Assembly: GCA_027596035.1 (NCBI GenBank)
Contig: JADGJA010000211.1
Span: forward strand, 1-30,173
DNA: 30,173 nt
Origin: Thoreauomyces humboldtii
Lineage: Eukaryota; Chytridiomycota; Chytridiomycetes; Spizellomycetales; Powellomycetaceae
Direction of reading: 5' to 3'
Shown here: positions 1-10,287 of the stretch, one piece after another
Layout of the letters: every line of letters begins with the position of its first letter
Numbering within the stretch: the first letter of the stretch is position 1
Program-made: the position numbers and the translations under genes
Notes under the pieces: model-generated
Seen by the model: only the letters and a program-made list of their open reading frames with translations
What the model was told of the DNA's origin: nothing
Database searches by the model: none

Positions 1-227
1 CACCAACCCCCCCGTCCGTCCCTCCCTCTGCCGTCGGGTCGTCCGCGTGCTTCTTCCCTCCTTCATCATTCCCCCCGTACGACTTTTTCCGAGTGTAGAC
101 TCTCCTCCTCCTCCAAGGCCTCTCAAAAAAGTCACACCTTCTGTGCCGCCCCCCTCTTCCCTTCTGCCACCCTCTCCCCGTCACCTCCCAGAGTCCCGTG
201 TCTCACACCTTCTCCCCCGCTATTGTC
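1..227. promoter_or_regulatory. Upstream / 5'UTR region of the GATA factor
   Basis: This stretch is pyrimidine-rich on the + strand, with repeated C/T runs. That is typical of fungal core promoters and 5' leaders just upstream of a start codon. I see no coding evidence in it and no clear TATA box. The core promoter may lie beyond the left edge of the window. Confidence 0.35.
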
Positions 228-2376
228 ATGGTCAACATGAACAGTCCGCGCCAAGCCCAGCAACAACAGCAACAGCACTACAATCAGCAACATCAGCACG
301 CACCGCTGGTCATGGCTGCGCCCTACAAGCATTCCGTGTACGATAACAGGTTCAGCCCATTGAACGCATCTCATCAACAATCACGCCCGCAACACCAGCA
401 GCAGACGCAGCAGGAGCTTCGGTCGTTCCGCAGTGACGACGGTGGAGGCCATCATGACCGAGAACACCAGCATCAGCGTCATCAACACGATCTCGCACTC
501 GCGTCTGCCCCCCAGCGGCACGCTTCTTCTTCCGCCGCCGTCCGTCAGGCTTCCGCTGACGATGCAGCTGCTGCAGGTGCGCCCCTTCCGTCCGCCGCTT
601 CCCCGGTGATAGTGCCCCTGCCCGTCGTGCGTTCCCGCGCATCCCAGCAGGCGGCCACCTCGGCTGCTCCTGCTCCTGCTCCTGCTGCTGCAACGAAGGT
701 GGTGAACAAGTGCGCCAACTGCGGCACCGATTCAACCCCCTTGTGGCGGAGAGGACCCAAGGGCGAGATCATTTGCAACGCTTGTGGTACGTCGAGTGAT
801 CGATACGTGCCCCCGCAAAAGAAAGAAGAGATGCGCGGCAGGAGAGAGAGAGAGAGAGAGACAGAGAGGGAAAGCAGCCGACGGGCGCTCACAACCCACG
901 ATGGCCTCGAATCTGTCTTCTAACCTTCGTCCTTCTTCTTCCTCGGTTTCCCACACAGGCTTATACCTCAAAGCCCGAAACACATACCGGCCTCAATACC
1001 TAAAGAAGCGTCGCGTGCGGCGAGAGTGCGATGCGGCGGATCTCATGGCAGTGTCTCCTATGGAGTCAGGAGCCTCGCACACCGCATCCACGCCTCCGAC
1101 AGCTTCCGCGCCAGCGGGTTCTCACGCTCACCATGCATCGCTTCCCCCTGCCAACTCTCGTTCGAACTCTGCGCAACCCCAGGCATCCGAATCCTTCCGG
1201 TTTCAGCTGCCGCCTCTCGGCTTCAGCGGAGCATGGCCGCATCAGGCGCACACCCCGGCCGCTTTCGAGGAGCGAAGTACTCAGGGCCCGCGTGACTATG
1301 GCTTCACTTCATCCAGTTCGACAGCTCACCGCGAGAGCTGCTCCGGTCAGCCGCGTGGCCACGATATGTACGTGGAACATTCCCCCGCGTTGGAGGCACA
1401 TGGCGGTGATGCCATCGTCTCGCACGGTGCTGGCACCGATTCTCCGACAACGAGTCTAGGCAGGATGCCCGCGCCCACCCGTGAGCACATGCAATGCATC
1501 AACTGCAGTACCACGAGCACACCTCTTTGGAGACGCGACGACAAGGGTAATGCCATCTGCAACGCTTGCGGTTTGTACTTCAAGCTGCACAACTCCCATC
1601 GGCCTTACACGATGAAGCGAGCCGTCATCAAGCGTCGCAAGCGCGTTCCCCCTTCTATTAACTCGACGTATGAGGACATGCCATGGCGTGATCAGCCGCA
1701 ACAGTCACAGCAACTGGATGGTTCGCAGGGTCAAGCTGAGGACTCGTCTAGCAGCCCCGGTACCCCAAGCGCCTATGATGCTTCTTATGATACCTCCATG
1801 TACAGACTGCCCCCTCCGACGTCGGGTATCAGCGACCACAGTCAGCTCAGTCTTCCATCCATCAAGTCCCTGTTTGCGATGCGGCCGTACGACGGCGACC
1901 AAGCCTCCCCAAGCCTCTCGTCCGACGAAGGACCTGAGCTTGGTCGACGGTCCGTAAGCAGCAGACCCGCGACGCCATCCGTCGTCGCCCCTGCGCCTCC
2001 TCGCAAGATCCTTCCCACGCCCGTCCCGTCTCCCGCGTTGCAGCAGCAACAGCAACGGCAGTCTGTGCCCAGCAGCAGCAACGAGGCCGCTCCGCGACGA
2101 TACCAGTCGCGCGCCGAACTCGTCTCGGAGATCGACCGCCTGAAGCTCCTTCTGCAACGGCAGGAGGAGGTGGAACGGATGTCCGGCGGCAATGGGCCCG
2201 ACGATCGAAGACGGTCACCGGACGTGGAGCCACTCCAGCCCCCGTCGTCGCCGGTGTACTACTCGAGATCGGCTCCTCCTCCTCCTCTTCCCTCCGCTTC
2301 TTCCCTGAATCGCCTGGAGGACGCCGAGGAGAGCGCCACGTTGGCGTTGATGTCGTTGGCCGCGGGTGGCCGGTGA
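228..2376 (+). CDS. Two-finger GATA transcription factor, SreA/Urbs1-like
   Basis: Model: exons 228-786 and 959-2376, 658 aa. The intron (GTACGT...CACACAG, phase 1) splits the glycine that follows the last cysteine of finger 1. Two GATA zinc fingers (C-x2-C-x17-C-x2-C) are visible: cysteines 162/165/183/186, continuing after the splice as GLYLKARNTYRP, and cysteines 366/369/387/390 followed by a basic tail (TMKRAVIKRRKRV). That finger pair is the signature of fungal siderophore/iron repressors (SREA, Urbs1), which act in the nucleus on GATA sites of iron-uptake genes. The N-terminus is Gln/His-rich and the centre Ser/Pro-rich. A heptad-like stretch near residues 567-592 suggests a C-terminal coiled coil, also seen in that family. 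The start is the ATG at 228; another lies at 237. Odd: the cysteine-rich segment expected between the fingers is absent. Family is sure; the iron role is inferred. Confidence 0.85.
842..861. repeat. (GA)n microsatellite inside the GATA-factor intron
   Basis: About ten GA units lie within the intron at 787-958. In the unspliced frame they would read as an Arg/Glu run, so a gene caller that ignores the intron would add a false low-complexity segment. Confidence 0.8.
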
Positions 2377-2739
2377 AAATCTCCGACGAAACTCGAGTCG
2401 TACGCTCTGCTGGATTGGAGCACTCTGTCCTTTCCCGACTTTGGGCGCTGGAAGCCGTCGGAGCAGATGGAGGATGGCTTGCTTGTATCATCGCAGTCTT
2501 GGTTTGTTTGTTTTTTTGAATCAAATTACATATTCCCTGTCAAGACGGTTTCAGCATCAGTTTTCGATTGCAGAGCTCAGAAGGGTACAAAGTGTCTAAA
2601 TAAGGGGAGAGTCTACGCAAAAGAAAGGAAAACGATCGGGTCCCGGCCAGCGGGGAAGGGTGAGGAACATACGCCAAAGAGAGAGGAAGGGCGGGCAAAA
2701 AAAGGAGACAGAGACAGAGAGACAAGAGCGAGCTCCGTC
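2377..2739. other. Convergent 3' intergenic region
   Basis: This lies between the stop of the GATA factor (+) and the stop of the SH3 membrane protein (-), so it should hold both 3'UTRs and terminators. Around 2690-2725 it is purine-rich with GA/CA runs. I see no gene here. Confidence 0.5.
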
Positions 2740-4021
2740 CTAATTTACGACGGAGTAGACGCTTCTCGTCGGCACCCTTCCGCCGGTGTTTTCCGGTTGA
2801 GCTGCTGGCGGCGGTACCGCAGGTTCCGAGGCTGGCGGCGACGGAATGTCGGAGGAATCAACGTTGGATCCCGATCCCGAGGCGCTGTCCTCGAGGTAGA
2901 CCGGACTGCGAAGCGGACCAGGTTGGGCTGGACGAGCGTTGTTCTGGTTTGGGTAGGAAGGGGAAGAGGGGGATGGTGGTTGAGGCAACGGGGAGGAAGG
3001 CGGGTTGGAGGCAGGGCCGGGTGGGTAAGGGGACGAGGATCCCGAGCCCTCCGGACGTGGCGAGTAGGCGCGTGGGAAATACGAGTTCGGTACGCTTCGC
3101 ATCGCCTGGGGTCCTCCTCCGACAAAGTGTCCTCTTTGAGCTTCCGCGTAGGACCTCGGGGAGGGTAGCGGCTGCTGCGGGCGGACAGGTGGCGGATGTG
3201 CCATTCCGGAGTATCGTGCGGGGCCCATCCTCATTCCTCCGTTGGGAGGCGGTCCGCCCGCGCTTCGCTGAGCCGCCTCGCGCTGGACGAGCACGCGCGG
3301 CACGCTGCCGCCGAGACAGATGACCGGGAACAGGAAGGGACCACCTGCTCGCTTGGACACGCCGGCGGCCCACCCATCAGGGAAGACGTGATTGAGAACG
3401 ACCTGGTCCCTAGAATCGTAAAGCATGGTGATCAGAACCCATCCTGAACCAGTGTAACGGTCCGAAACAATGGGACGGGACGCACCCGACGGTGAGATTG
3501 AACTCGTCCGGAGACTTCTTGACGTGAACTCGGACGACGGGAAACTCCCTTCGGTTGCCGTTGGCGGCCACGAACATGTCGGCAGCCGATGCTGCCCCGG
3601 TCTCAAAGCTCTTGCGGTTCTCCGGTAGACTCTCCTTGCGCGACCTCGGTTTCCCGAGAGCGCGGGGGAGGGAGACGTGGCGATCCAGCTGGGGCCTCCC
3701 CATGGACACGGCGTTCAAGGAGGGAGTGTATCCGGCGTTGGCCCCCGACCTTCTGCACGAGCACCTGGACATGCAGAGGCAGGCGAGGATCAGGAGGACC
3801 GACCCGAGGACGGCAGCGAAGGCGTACCACAGGGTGTGGTTCCTCGTGATGAGCTCTGCCTCGGTTCCTGTGAACAGAGATCCGTTTTTTCCCAGATCTG
3901 GCACAACGAGTTTCGCACCCCACACGGTTGCGGGAAGTGAGACGGCGGAGGCCCGCGCCGAAGAAGCGACGAAGGCAGCCATTGCAAGGCACGACGTGAT
4001 GACGCTGGATCCGGAGGGCAT
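2740..4021 (-). CDS. Single-pass membrane protein with cytoplasmic SH3 domain (Fus1-like layout)
   Basis: Model: complement of 3486-4021 and 2740-3409, 401 aa. The start at 4021 opens a hydrophobic signal peptide. A short ectodomain with an N-glycosylation sequon (NHT) follows, then a membrane helix (LWYAFAAVLGSVLLILACLC) and a Cys/Arg stop-transfer stretch. After a basic linker comes an SH3 domain that exists only after splicing: DEFNLTVG joins DQVVLNHVFPDGWAAGV and ends FLFPVICL. Those are the SH3 RT-loop/diverging-turn, DGW and FP-x-x-CL hallmarks. The C-terminal half is a long Pro/Ser-rich tail with PxxP motifs. Yeast Fus1 and Sho1 also place an SH3 domain inside a membrane protein, so a scaffold role in polarity or signalling is inferred. 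The same frame is open up to 4300, so the N-terminus could be longer. It shares a divergent promoter with the focadhesin-like gene. Confidence 0.65.
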
Positions 4022-4525
4022 CGCAAGTGAGAAGGAGAGTGAGCGGGTGACCCCAAACGTCGAGAGGTTGCTGTTGCCAAGAGAGCGTTCCGACAGTCGT
4101 AGAAGGGAGCGCTCAGCGGCCCGGTTATCCAAGAGAAGGTCGAGAGTATAGGGATCGGAGACGCAGTCAAGTCGAGGTGCCCCGTTGGGAATGAGAGGCG
4201 ATGCAATGCACTGGAAAGTACATGTACCATAGGATATACGGCAACGAGCGGCAAGGCCAAAAAGTCTGTGACTATTACCGGTACACAGGCCCTGTGTCAC
4301 CCTGAGGTGAGATCACCAGTACCCTGCTGTCGGCGATCCGGTAACCTCCCAGTACCAGCACCAGCACCATCACACAGCCCGGTTACCAAAATCAAGCATG
4401 ACTCATCCACTGCAGCCGTCCCCCCCACACACACATTGCAAGACAGGATCGCGTCAAAGCAGTCAAGGACAAAGGAAGCGAGAGAGAGAGAGAGAGAGAG
4501 ATAGAGAGAAGGAGACATAGAGGGA
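4022..4525. promoter_or_regulatory. Divergent promoter region between SH3 membrane protein and focadhesin-like gene
   Basis: These 504 bp separate two divergent starts. A (GA)10 tract at about 4480-4500 lies 25 bp upstream of the + strand ATG, placing it in the 5' leader or core promoter. The minus-strand frame stays open through 4022-4300, so part of this could be coding if the SH3 protein starts further upstream. Confidence 0.45.
4480..4500. repeat. (GA)n microsatellite at the focadhesin-like gene start
   Basis: About ten uninterrupted GA units, continuing as an imperfect purine tract to about 4521, immediately before the ATG at 4526. Confidence 0.8.
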
Positions 4526-7500
4526 ATGGACGTCAACGATCAGAGGAGAAAGCTGCATCTCGGTCTACGCAGTCTGCAGACCTCTGCCCTGGATGCCATA
4601 GCTAGGGACTGCATCGCTCGACCCGCCCAGGTCTGGGACAAGGCCTCGCCGGCAGGGCTCCTGTGGGAAAGCCTCCTCCAACCAGACTGTCGTCCCAACC
4701 CTTCCCTCGCAGCAGCAACCGGGCGCTCCATCGTGGGTCTGGTCCAGAAAGGCAGCCTCGACTGGCAAAAGACCCTCAACCAGATCTTGCAACGGCTGGC
4801 AACCGTCCCGACCGTCGCACTCCCTTACGTCGTGAGGACCGTCGCCCAGCTCCTCGTCCTGCACTCCGAAAGCCATGACCGTCAGGCAGCGGAGGAGGGA
4901 ACAACGACCCATCACAATACATACAAGAGTCCGTTCGGTCAATCGGGACTTCGCCCACATCCTTTCATCACCCTGACCACCACCCGACCCGAAGCCTGGG
5001 CCGATGTCCTTTTCGAGGTCAAGCGGATGACTGCTCGACGCACCAGTGCTACCATCCTCCTGGTCTTGGATCCTTTCGTTCGTCATGTTTGCTCGGAAAC
5101 GGCATTGGAGCAGGTCGCCGCATCGGGTCAGAACTTGGCACAGCTGCTCAGGTCGCTCGTGGACAGCCCAACCGCCATCACGGCATCGCGCGATGAAGGT
5201 TCAGAGGCCTTTGCGAGCTCCTTGCTTGATCTGCATCTGGACATCCTGAGCGGCCTGCCTGTCGTGGTCGGGGAGGACGTGGGAACACAGCTCATGCTTT
5301 GCGAGAACATCTCCGTGATGCTGGGACGTGACACTTCGACCGATGGCATCTCTCAGAGCGTTTATCAGCTTCTCAACTTTGCTTTCGACTGCCACGCGGC
5401 AGGGCTGTCGCTGTCTGCACCTCTCTCCAACCTTCACCTTTGCCTCAACGAGGACCGCATACGTGACCTCGACCCAAGCGTCACCATGGTCCTCTTTGCT
5501 GGCTTGTCGTTTTGCCTACTGGACGTACCGGAGTACCAAGTCCAGGGCTCCCTGATCGTCCAGATGCTGCTTTCCCTGGTGAAGCATGCGAATCCGGATG
5601 AACCACAGATGCGAGCGGTGCTTCCGGTCGCCGTCTTTCCTCTGCTGCAAGCCATCTCGGAGATCTCGGATGGCCTTGTGAAACGCAAAGTCTTTGATAT
5701 TCTGCTGATATTGGAACGTTCGGTGCTGCGAAAGCCAACGCAGGCACATGCTTGCTCTACAACGCCAGCGTTGTGCTTGAGACCATCAGGAACATGTGCC
5801 GTCCTCATGAGCAGACTACATATGCTGGGAGCGGTAACCGCGCGATCGGATCGTGACATCTTGATCCTACATGCTATCGATCCTCAGATGAGCGTGTTCC
5901 TTTTTTCGGCCCTGGCGTTTCACGATGATGAGCGCGTCCGGATCAAAGCTCTCAAAGCGTGCACGGAACTTACGTTTCCGACGGCGGCAGCTTACATGGC
6001 GCTCCTACCCTTACTGCTGTACGTCCTTAAAGATGATCCATCCTCGGAAGTCAAATGTCATGTTCTACTGCGTAACTTTCCAGCATTAGTGGCAGCCAAT
6101 GATGCGTTTGTTACCGCACGTACGCTACACGTCGTCCAGTCGCTCCTACCGCAAAGTCCCGACTCCGCATACAACACGCTTGCATGCGTCGGCGTGCGTG
6201 TCCTGCTGGAAATCTGGAAGCGACAGCCTAGAGTATGGCCGTCTTTGAAAGCACATCTTGTCCCTTGGGTTCGGAGGCGACGGCACGGGAGGCCTGCCAA
6301 CTATACGCAGCACGGGACTTGGAGCGACGAAGCAGAGATGGAGATCACGGTCTTGTCGACCATTCGCGATGCCTGTGATGCCTGCCAAACAAAGCCCACC
6401 GACTGCGGTGAGGACCTGCTTCCTCATCTGTTCAGTCTACTCGACGCCTCCGACCTTCCTGGTCAGACGATTGCCCTCGCCTTGGAGTCCATCAATCTCT
6501 GCTTGAATGCTAGTATCACGGATCCCCGCGCAGCCTGGAATGTATGTATGCGATCGTTTGTTACGCGGATCGGTGTCTCTGCTGCAGATGAGGTCTTGCT
6601 GCAGACATGCGGGTTTTACAAGTTGGTGGCTGTCAAGGACGACCCCGCAGAAGTATACACAATCTTCAAAACTGAAGTCCTGACGGGACATCTGATCCCC
6701 CTGCTTGACCACCGAAGCGGGACCGTAAGAGATGCTGCGTACCTGGCTCTAGCATCGTATCCTCCGCCTGATCTGTTTGCGTTGCTGCCACCACCAATGG
6801 AGCTAGTAGCAACTTCGACTAAGGCTTCTAAACGGTCAGGCAACCTCCTTGCAAACTTTATCCGACACGAATGCAAGCACATGCGGCGCGCCGTGTTCAA
6901 GGGCCTTGCTGCCGCAGCAGGCGGTCGGATTGTGGATGCGCCCGGCACGGATCCGTCTGAACAGCTCCGAAAGCAGCTCAATGACGTTGCCAGTGACTTG
7001 AGGCAGACCTGGGAGGGAGGCCGGGCTCCAGCTGGTCTGAGATCGGGTCTCGCCGCTTTCTCCCTCATGGTCACACCCACAACTGCCGAAAAGTCTGCCC
7101 TAGAGGTGGGCGCAGGAGAGGCCAAACTACCCTTTTCCAGAAACCTCGCGAGCGCTATCCGGGATCTCTCGTTGTCCGATCATATCATTGTGCGTTTGGA
7201 AGCGGTGCCCACTTGGACCAAATTTTGGGACTCTGCCATTGTGGCCTCGTACAAAACGTCTATAACCATCCAGGTGGGTCAAGGAATCAACGTCAACGGC
7301 GAGAAGGAGAAGCTGCAAACGATCCACCTTGTCGAATCGATGGTTGTTGCCACCACAACGGACCTTCTCACCAGCAGACTTGCCGAGTCACGTCTGCCAT
7401 CTAACAGCGTCAACATCATCCTCGCAGTCACAGGTCTTCTCGTAGCCGCGTCGGCCCTCGGCCTTACGGTCGCGCAGAGTCAAGCCGGTCGGTGCGCGGA

Positions 7501-10217
7501 CGTGCTCATGCAGCAATATGCGAATCACACTGGGCACTCTACCGAGACTCTCACGGACAGTCAGAGGAGCGACGAGATTCAGTTCGCTGTCGGAATTGCT
7601 TTGAGTCATCTAGCAAAGGTCCTGCATTCGAACGATGAAGTTAGGCTGCGTGCGATAGCTGCGGTTTTGACCGCAGGCGTCGCAGGACCTCAAAGGTAGG
7701 TCCGGGTAGGATGTTTCATCCATCAAACAATTTAATAGGTCGTTTGACTCTAGTTTGTTGTTCCTTCCAGCGAGGACCAGGAGCTACAGCAGTTTGCAAA
7801 TGCCTACGGACTGGTTACGGTTGCCGCCACGACCTCTGCTGTGGCTGGAATTGAAGCGACCATTAGCGCATGTCTCAGTGGAGATCACGGCAGACTGGCA
7901 CGCAGAGGAGCCGAGATGGGGTCCGCTTCGATCCCAACAACGATGGATGAAGGGCAGGACCTTGTCTCCGCCAAGAAGCTCATGTCGGATGCTTGGACAA
8001 CCGTGGATGCTTTCAGCGTGAGCACCAGCGTCGACGACGAGAATCTCCTAGACAATGTGGAAGGTGCGGCCTGGATATTATCGGCAGCTGTTGGCACAAA
8101 ATTGCTGGAACCGAGCGAACTGGATAAATACGAGGCCAGTCTTGATTTGGCCGTTGCTACTGCCGCAAGCAGGGTAAGGAGCTCCGGATGGCACTATTTT
8201 ATTATGCGGACTGACAGTGAATCGGCTTCTAGCGCAACGCGGAGGCTCTTTATAGCCACCTTCTGGTAGCCTACGTTCGGGTTTCCCATGCGAGACTCTC
8301 ACAAAAGGAGCCAGGCATTTTGGCTGCTCAGTTATCGGCTACCGTCGCCCGTGCATGCTCGTCTTCTGTCAACGCCTCCACGCGCATCGCCTGCTTGCTA
8401 TCCATCTGCCCCTTCCTTGGTATCAACTGGCTCGACGGAGCATCCGCGGACGGTGGCCTCGAAAAGGACGTGCCAACCATTCGTCGTACTGTCGACTCGT
8501 TGCGTGGCTTGGCTGTAGGACCGGATCCCAAAATTGCCCGCATTGCAGGATGGGTTTTGGGGAAAGTGGTGTCGCATCTCAGTCTTGAGGATTCGGCACG
8601 GAAAGAGCTGATGGGGTCTGCAGGAGAGATCGTAGCGGGGAAAAAAGATCCCATGAACTACAATCGACTTCATCAAGGATCCAGCTACCTGCGGGCCGTC
8701 TACGATTCCTTGGCTAGCAACGGAGGTAGCAGCATTAAACCCAGCCAACAGAAAAGATATCTTGCTGATTTACGCTTCTATCCTTAGGCGCTGCTGTCAC
8801 GAAAGAAACCGCTGCGGTCCTCATTGAAGCACTCGTTCTAGTTGACGCGCCGCTCCCTCCTGCCGACTGGAACCCAGTGCTGCCGGTCCTGCAACGTCTG
8901 GACAGTGATCAAACGGATGAGACAAAAATGCTCGAGTTTGCGTTTTTCCGTTGCAGTGCGAAACATGCTACGGCCGCTTCTCCGAAGAGTCTCGTGGCTA
9001 TATATGTGTCAAAGCTCGAGGAGTTCATCAACTCATTGTCATCGACTTTCGACTTCGCCAACCAAACTTACGGGATTCCGAAATTGCTAGAGCTTGGGGG
9101 GATGGGCCGTACAGAAAAATCCGGCAGAGTCGGAGAAACGGATACCTCGACACCACGCGCTACTGCCGTCGCTTCGACCAAAATTCTGCAGCTCTTTAAG
9201 AGCTCGATCAACACTTTCGTGGCTGCCGATTCAGGGAAACAAAGCCGATTCATTAAGCAGATCCTCCCCCACTTCATGGTCGACACGGCAAGAGAGACTT
9301 CAGAAACAACCTCGTTCTTGCGTCTGGACCTACTTTGCGCGCTCATCTCAGCCTACCGACGACTAGACGACATCCCCAAAGACGATGAAGCCGTCGTGAC
9401 CGTCCGAGGATTGATGACCTGCATCGCAAGCGATCTGCGTGCGGTAGTTGAGTTTATGAACGAACTCCCCGACCCCAACGCCACCGCCCCCACACCCTGG
9501 ACCCCGAAATCCCTGTGGGCTGTCGGTCGACTTACGGAGCTCGCCGTGCTGCACGCAGAGTCACGTCCCTGGCTCGCCGAATCCCTCGCGAGGGTGTCGG
9601 GTCAGTCGGGATCGGGAACCGTGCCCACTGCCATCGTGCAGGTCAGTCGAGCGGCCCTCCTCCACCCCGAGTCTCACGTCCAAAACGCGTGGATCAGGGC
9701 TCTCGTCACGAACGCGAGGAGGACCGCGCCGGAGGGGGAGATTCGAGCGAGGCTGCAATGGGTGGTGTTGCTCCTGGACGTTGCCATCATGCTGTGCGCT
9801 GCTAGCGTCTCCCGCGGCGTGGATGTCGCGGCCGTCGGTGCGGAAATCGCTTGGACAAGGGCCATCGCGGGTTATATCGGCTTGACCCCATCGATCGGCA
9901 AACATACCTCCGATGTCTCCGACATTGCTGCAGCGGTGACCGACGAGGTGGTCTGGGCTGCGGCTGGTAGGGAAACGATAGCGTTGCTCCCCGTTTATTT
10001 GCAGGATGAGCGCACAGGAGAGTCCACACGCAAGCAGGTCATCAAGAGACTGAACCGGTTGCTGGAGTGCACTGAAGACAGGTCCGGGAAAGGCTACCTG
10101 TCGACAAGCCCAGCAGCACGAGTTCCATTACCATCTGTCTGCCGGAGGGGCATGGAAGAGGCGCTTTTGAGGTTGCGCCACGGCGAATCGTCGTTCGGGC
10201 AGTCGTTCGGGCAATAG
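4526..10217 (+). CDS. Focadhesin / RST1-like HEAT-repeat protein
   Basis: Model: exons 4526-7695, 7771-8173, 8233-8725 and 8788-10217; introns 75, 59 and 62 nt; 1,831 aa, close to human focadhesin (about 1,800 aa). The protein is almost wholly alpha-helical repeats of HEAT/ARM type. Landmarks matching focadhesin are RPHPFITL followed by RPEAW (about residues 144-157), a segment LLEIWKRQPRVWPSL like focadhesin's LW-x-KQ-x-RVYPEL, IAGWVLGK near the end of exon 3, and the GS/YLRA...PPADW segment across the last splice. The family (Pfam DUF3730 plus focadhesin C-terminal domain; RST1 in plants) binds and stabilises the SKI complex that feeds the cytoplasmic exosome, so a role in 3'-5' mRNA decay is the best inference. 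Its stop is 70 bp from that of the opposing gene. I saw no breaks. Confidence 0.8.
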
Positions 10218-10287
10218 ATTGGTATCAGATAAAGAAAAAGCGGGATAGCCCCCGAAATCGATGTGACGGGTGAGAAAATAGAGTAGA

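Noticed and set aside
198..227. Earlier GTG start for the GATA factor
   Set aside because: The frame opens with GTG at 198. An ATG at 228 is available and eukaryotic genes start at ATG, so the ten upstream residues are left out.
1862..2524. Arg-rich minus-strand frame of 220 codons opposite the GATA factor
   Set aside because: Low-complexity shadow of a real gene with no domain and no sensible splice context.
3410..3485. Acceptor at 3444 for the SH3 membrane protein intron
   Set aside because: It leaves the reading frame that carries the second half of the SH3 domain. The acceptor at 3410 restores it.
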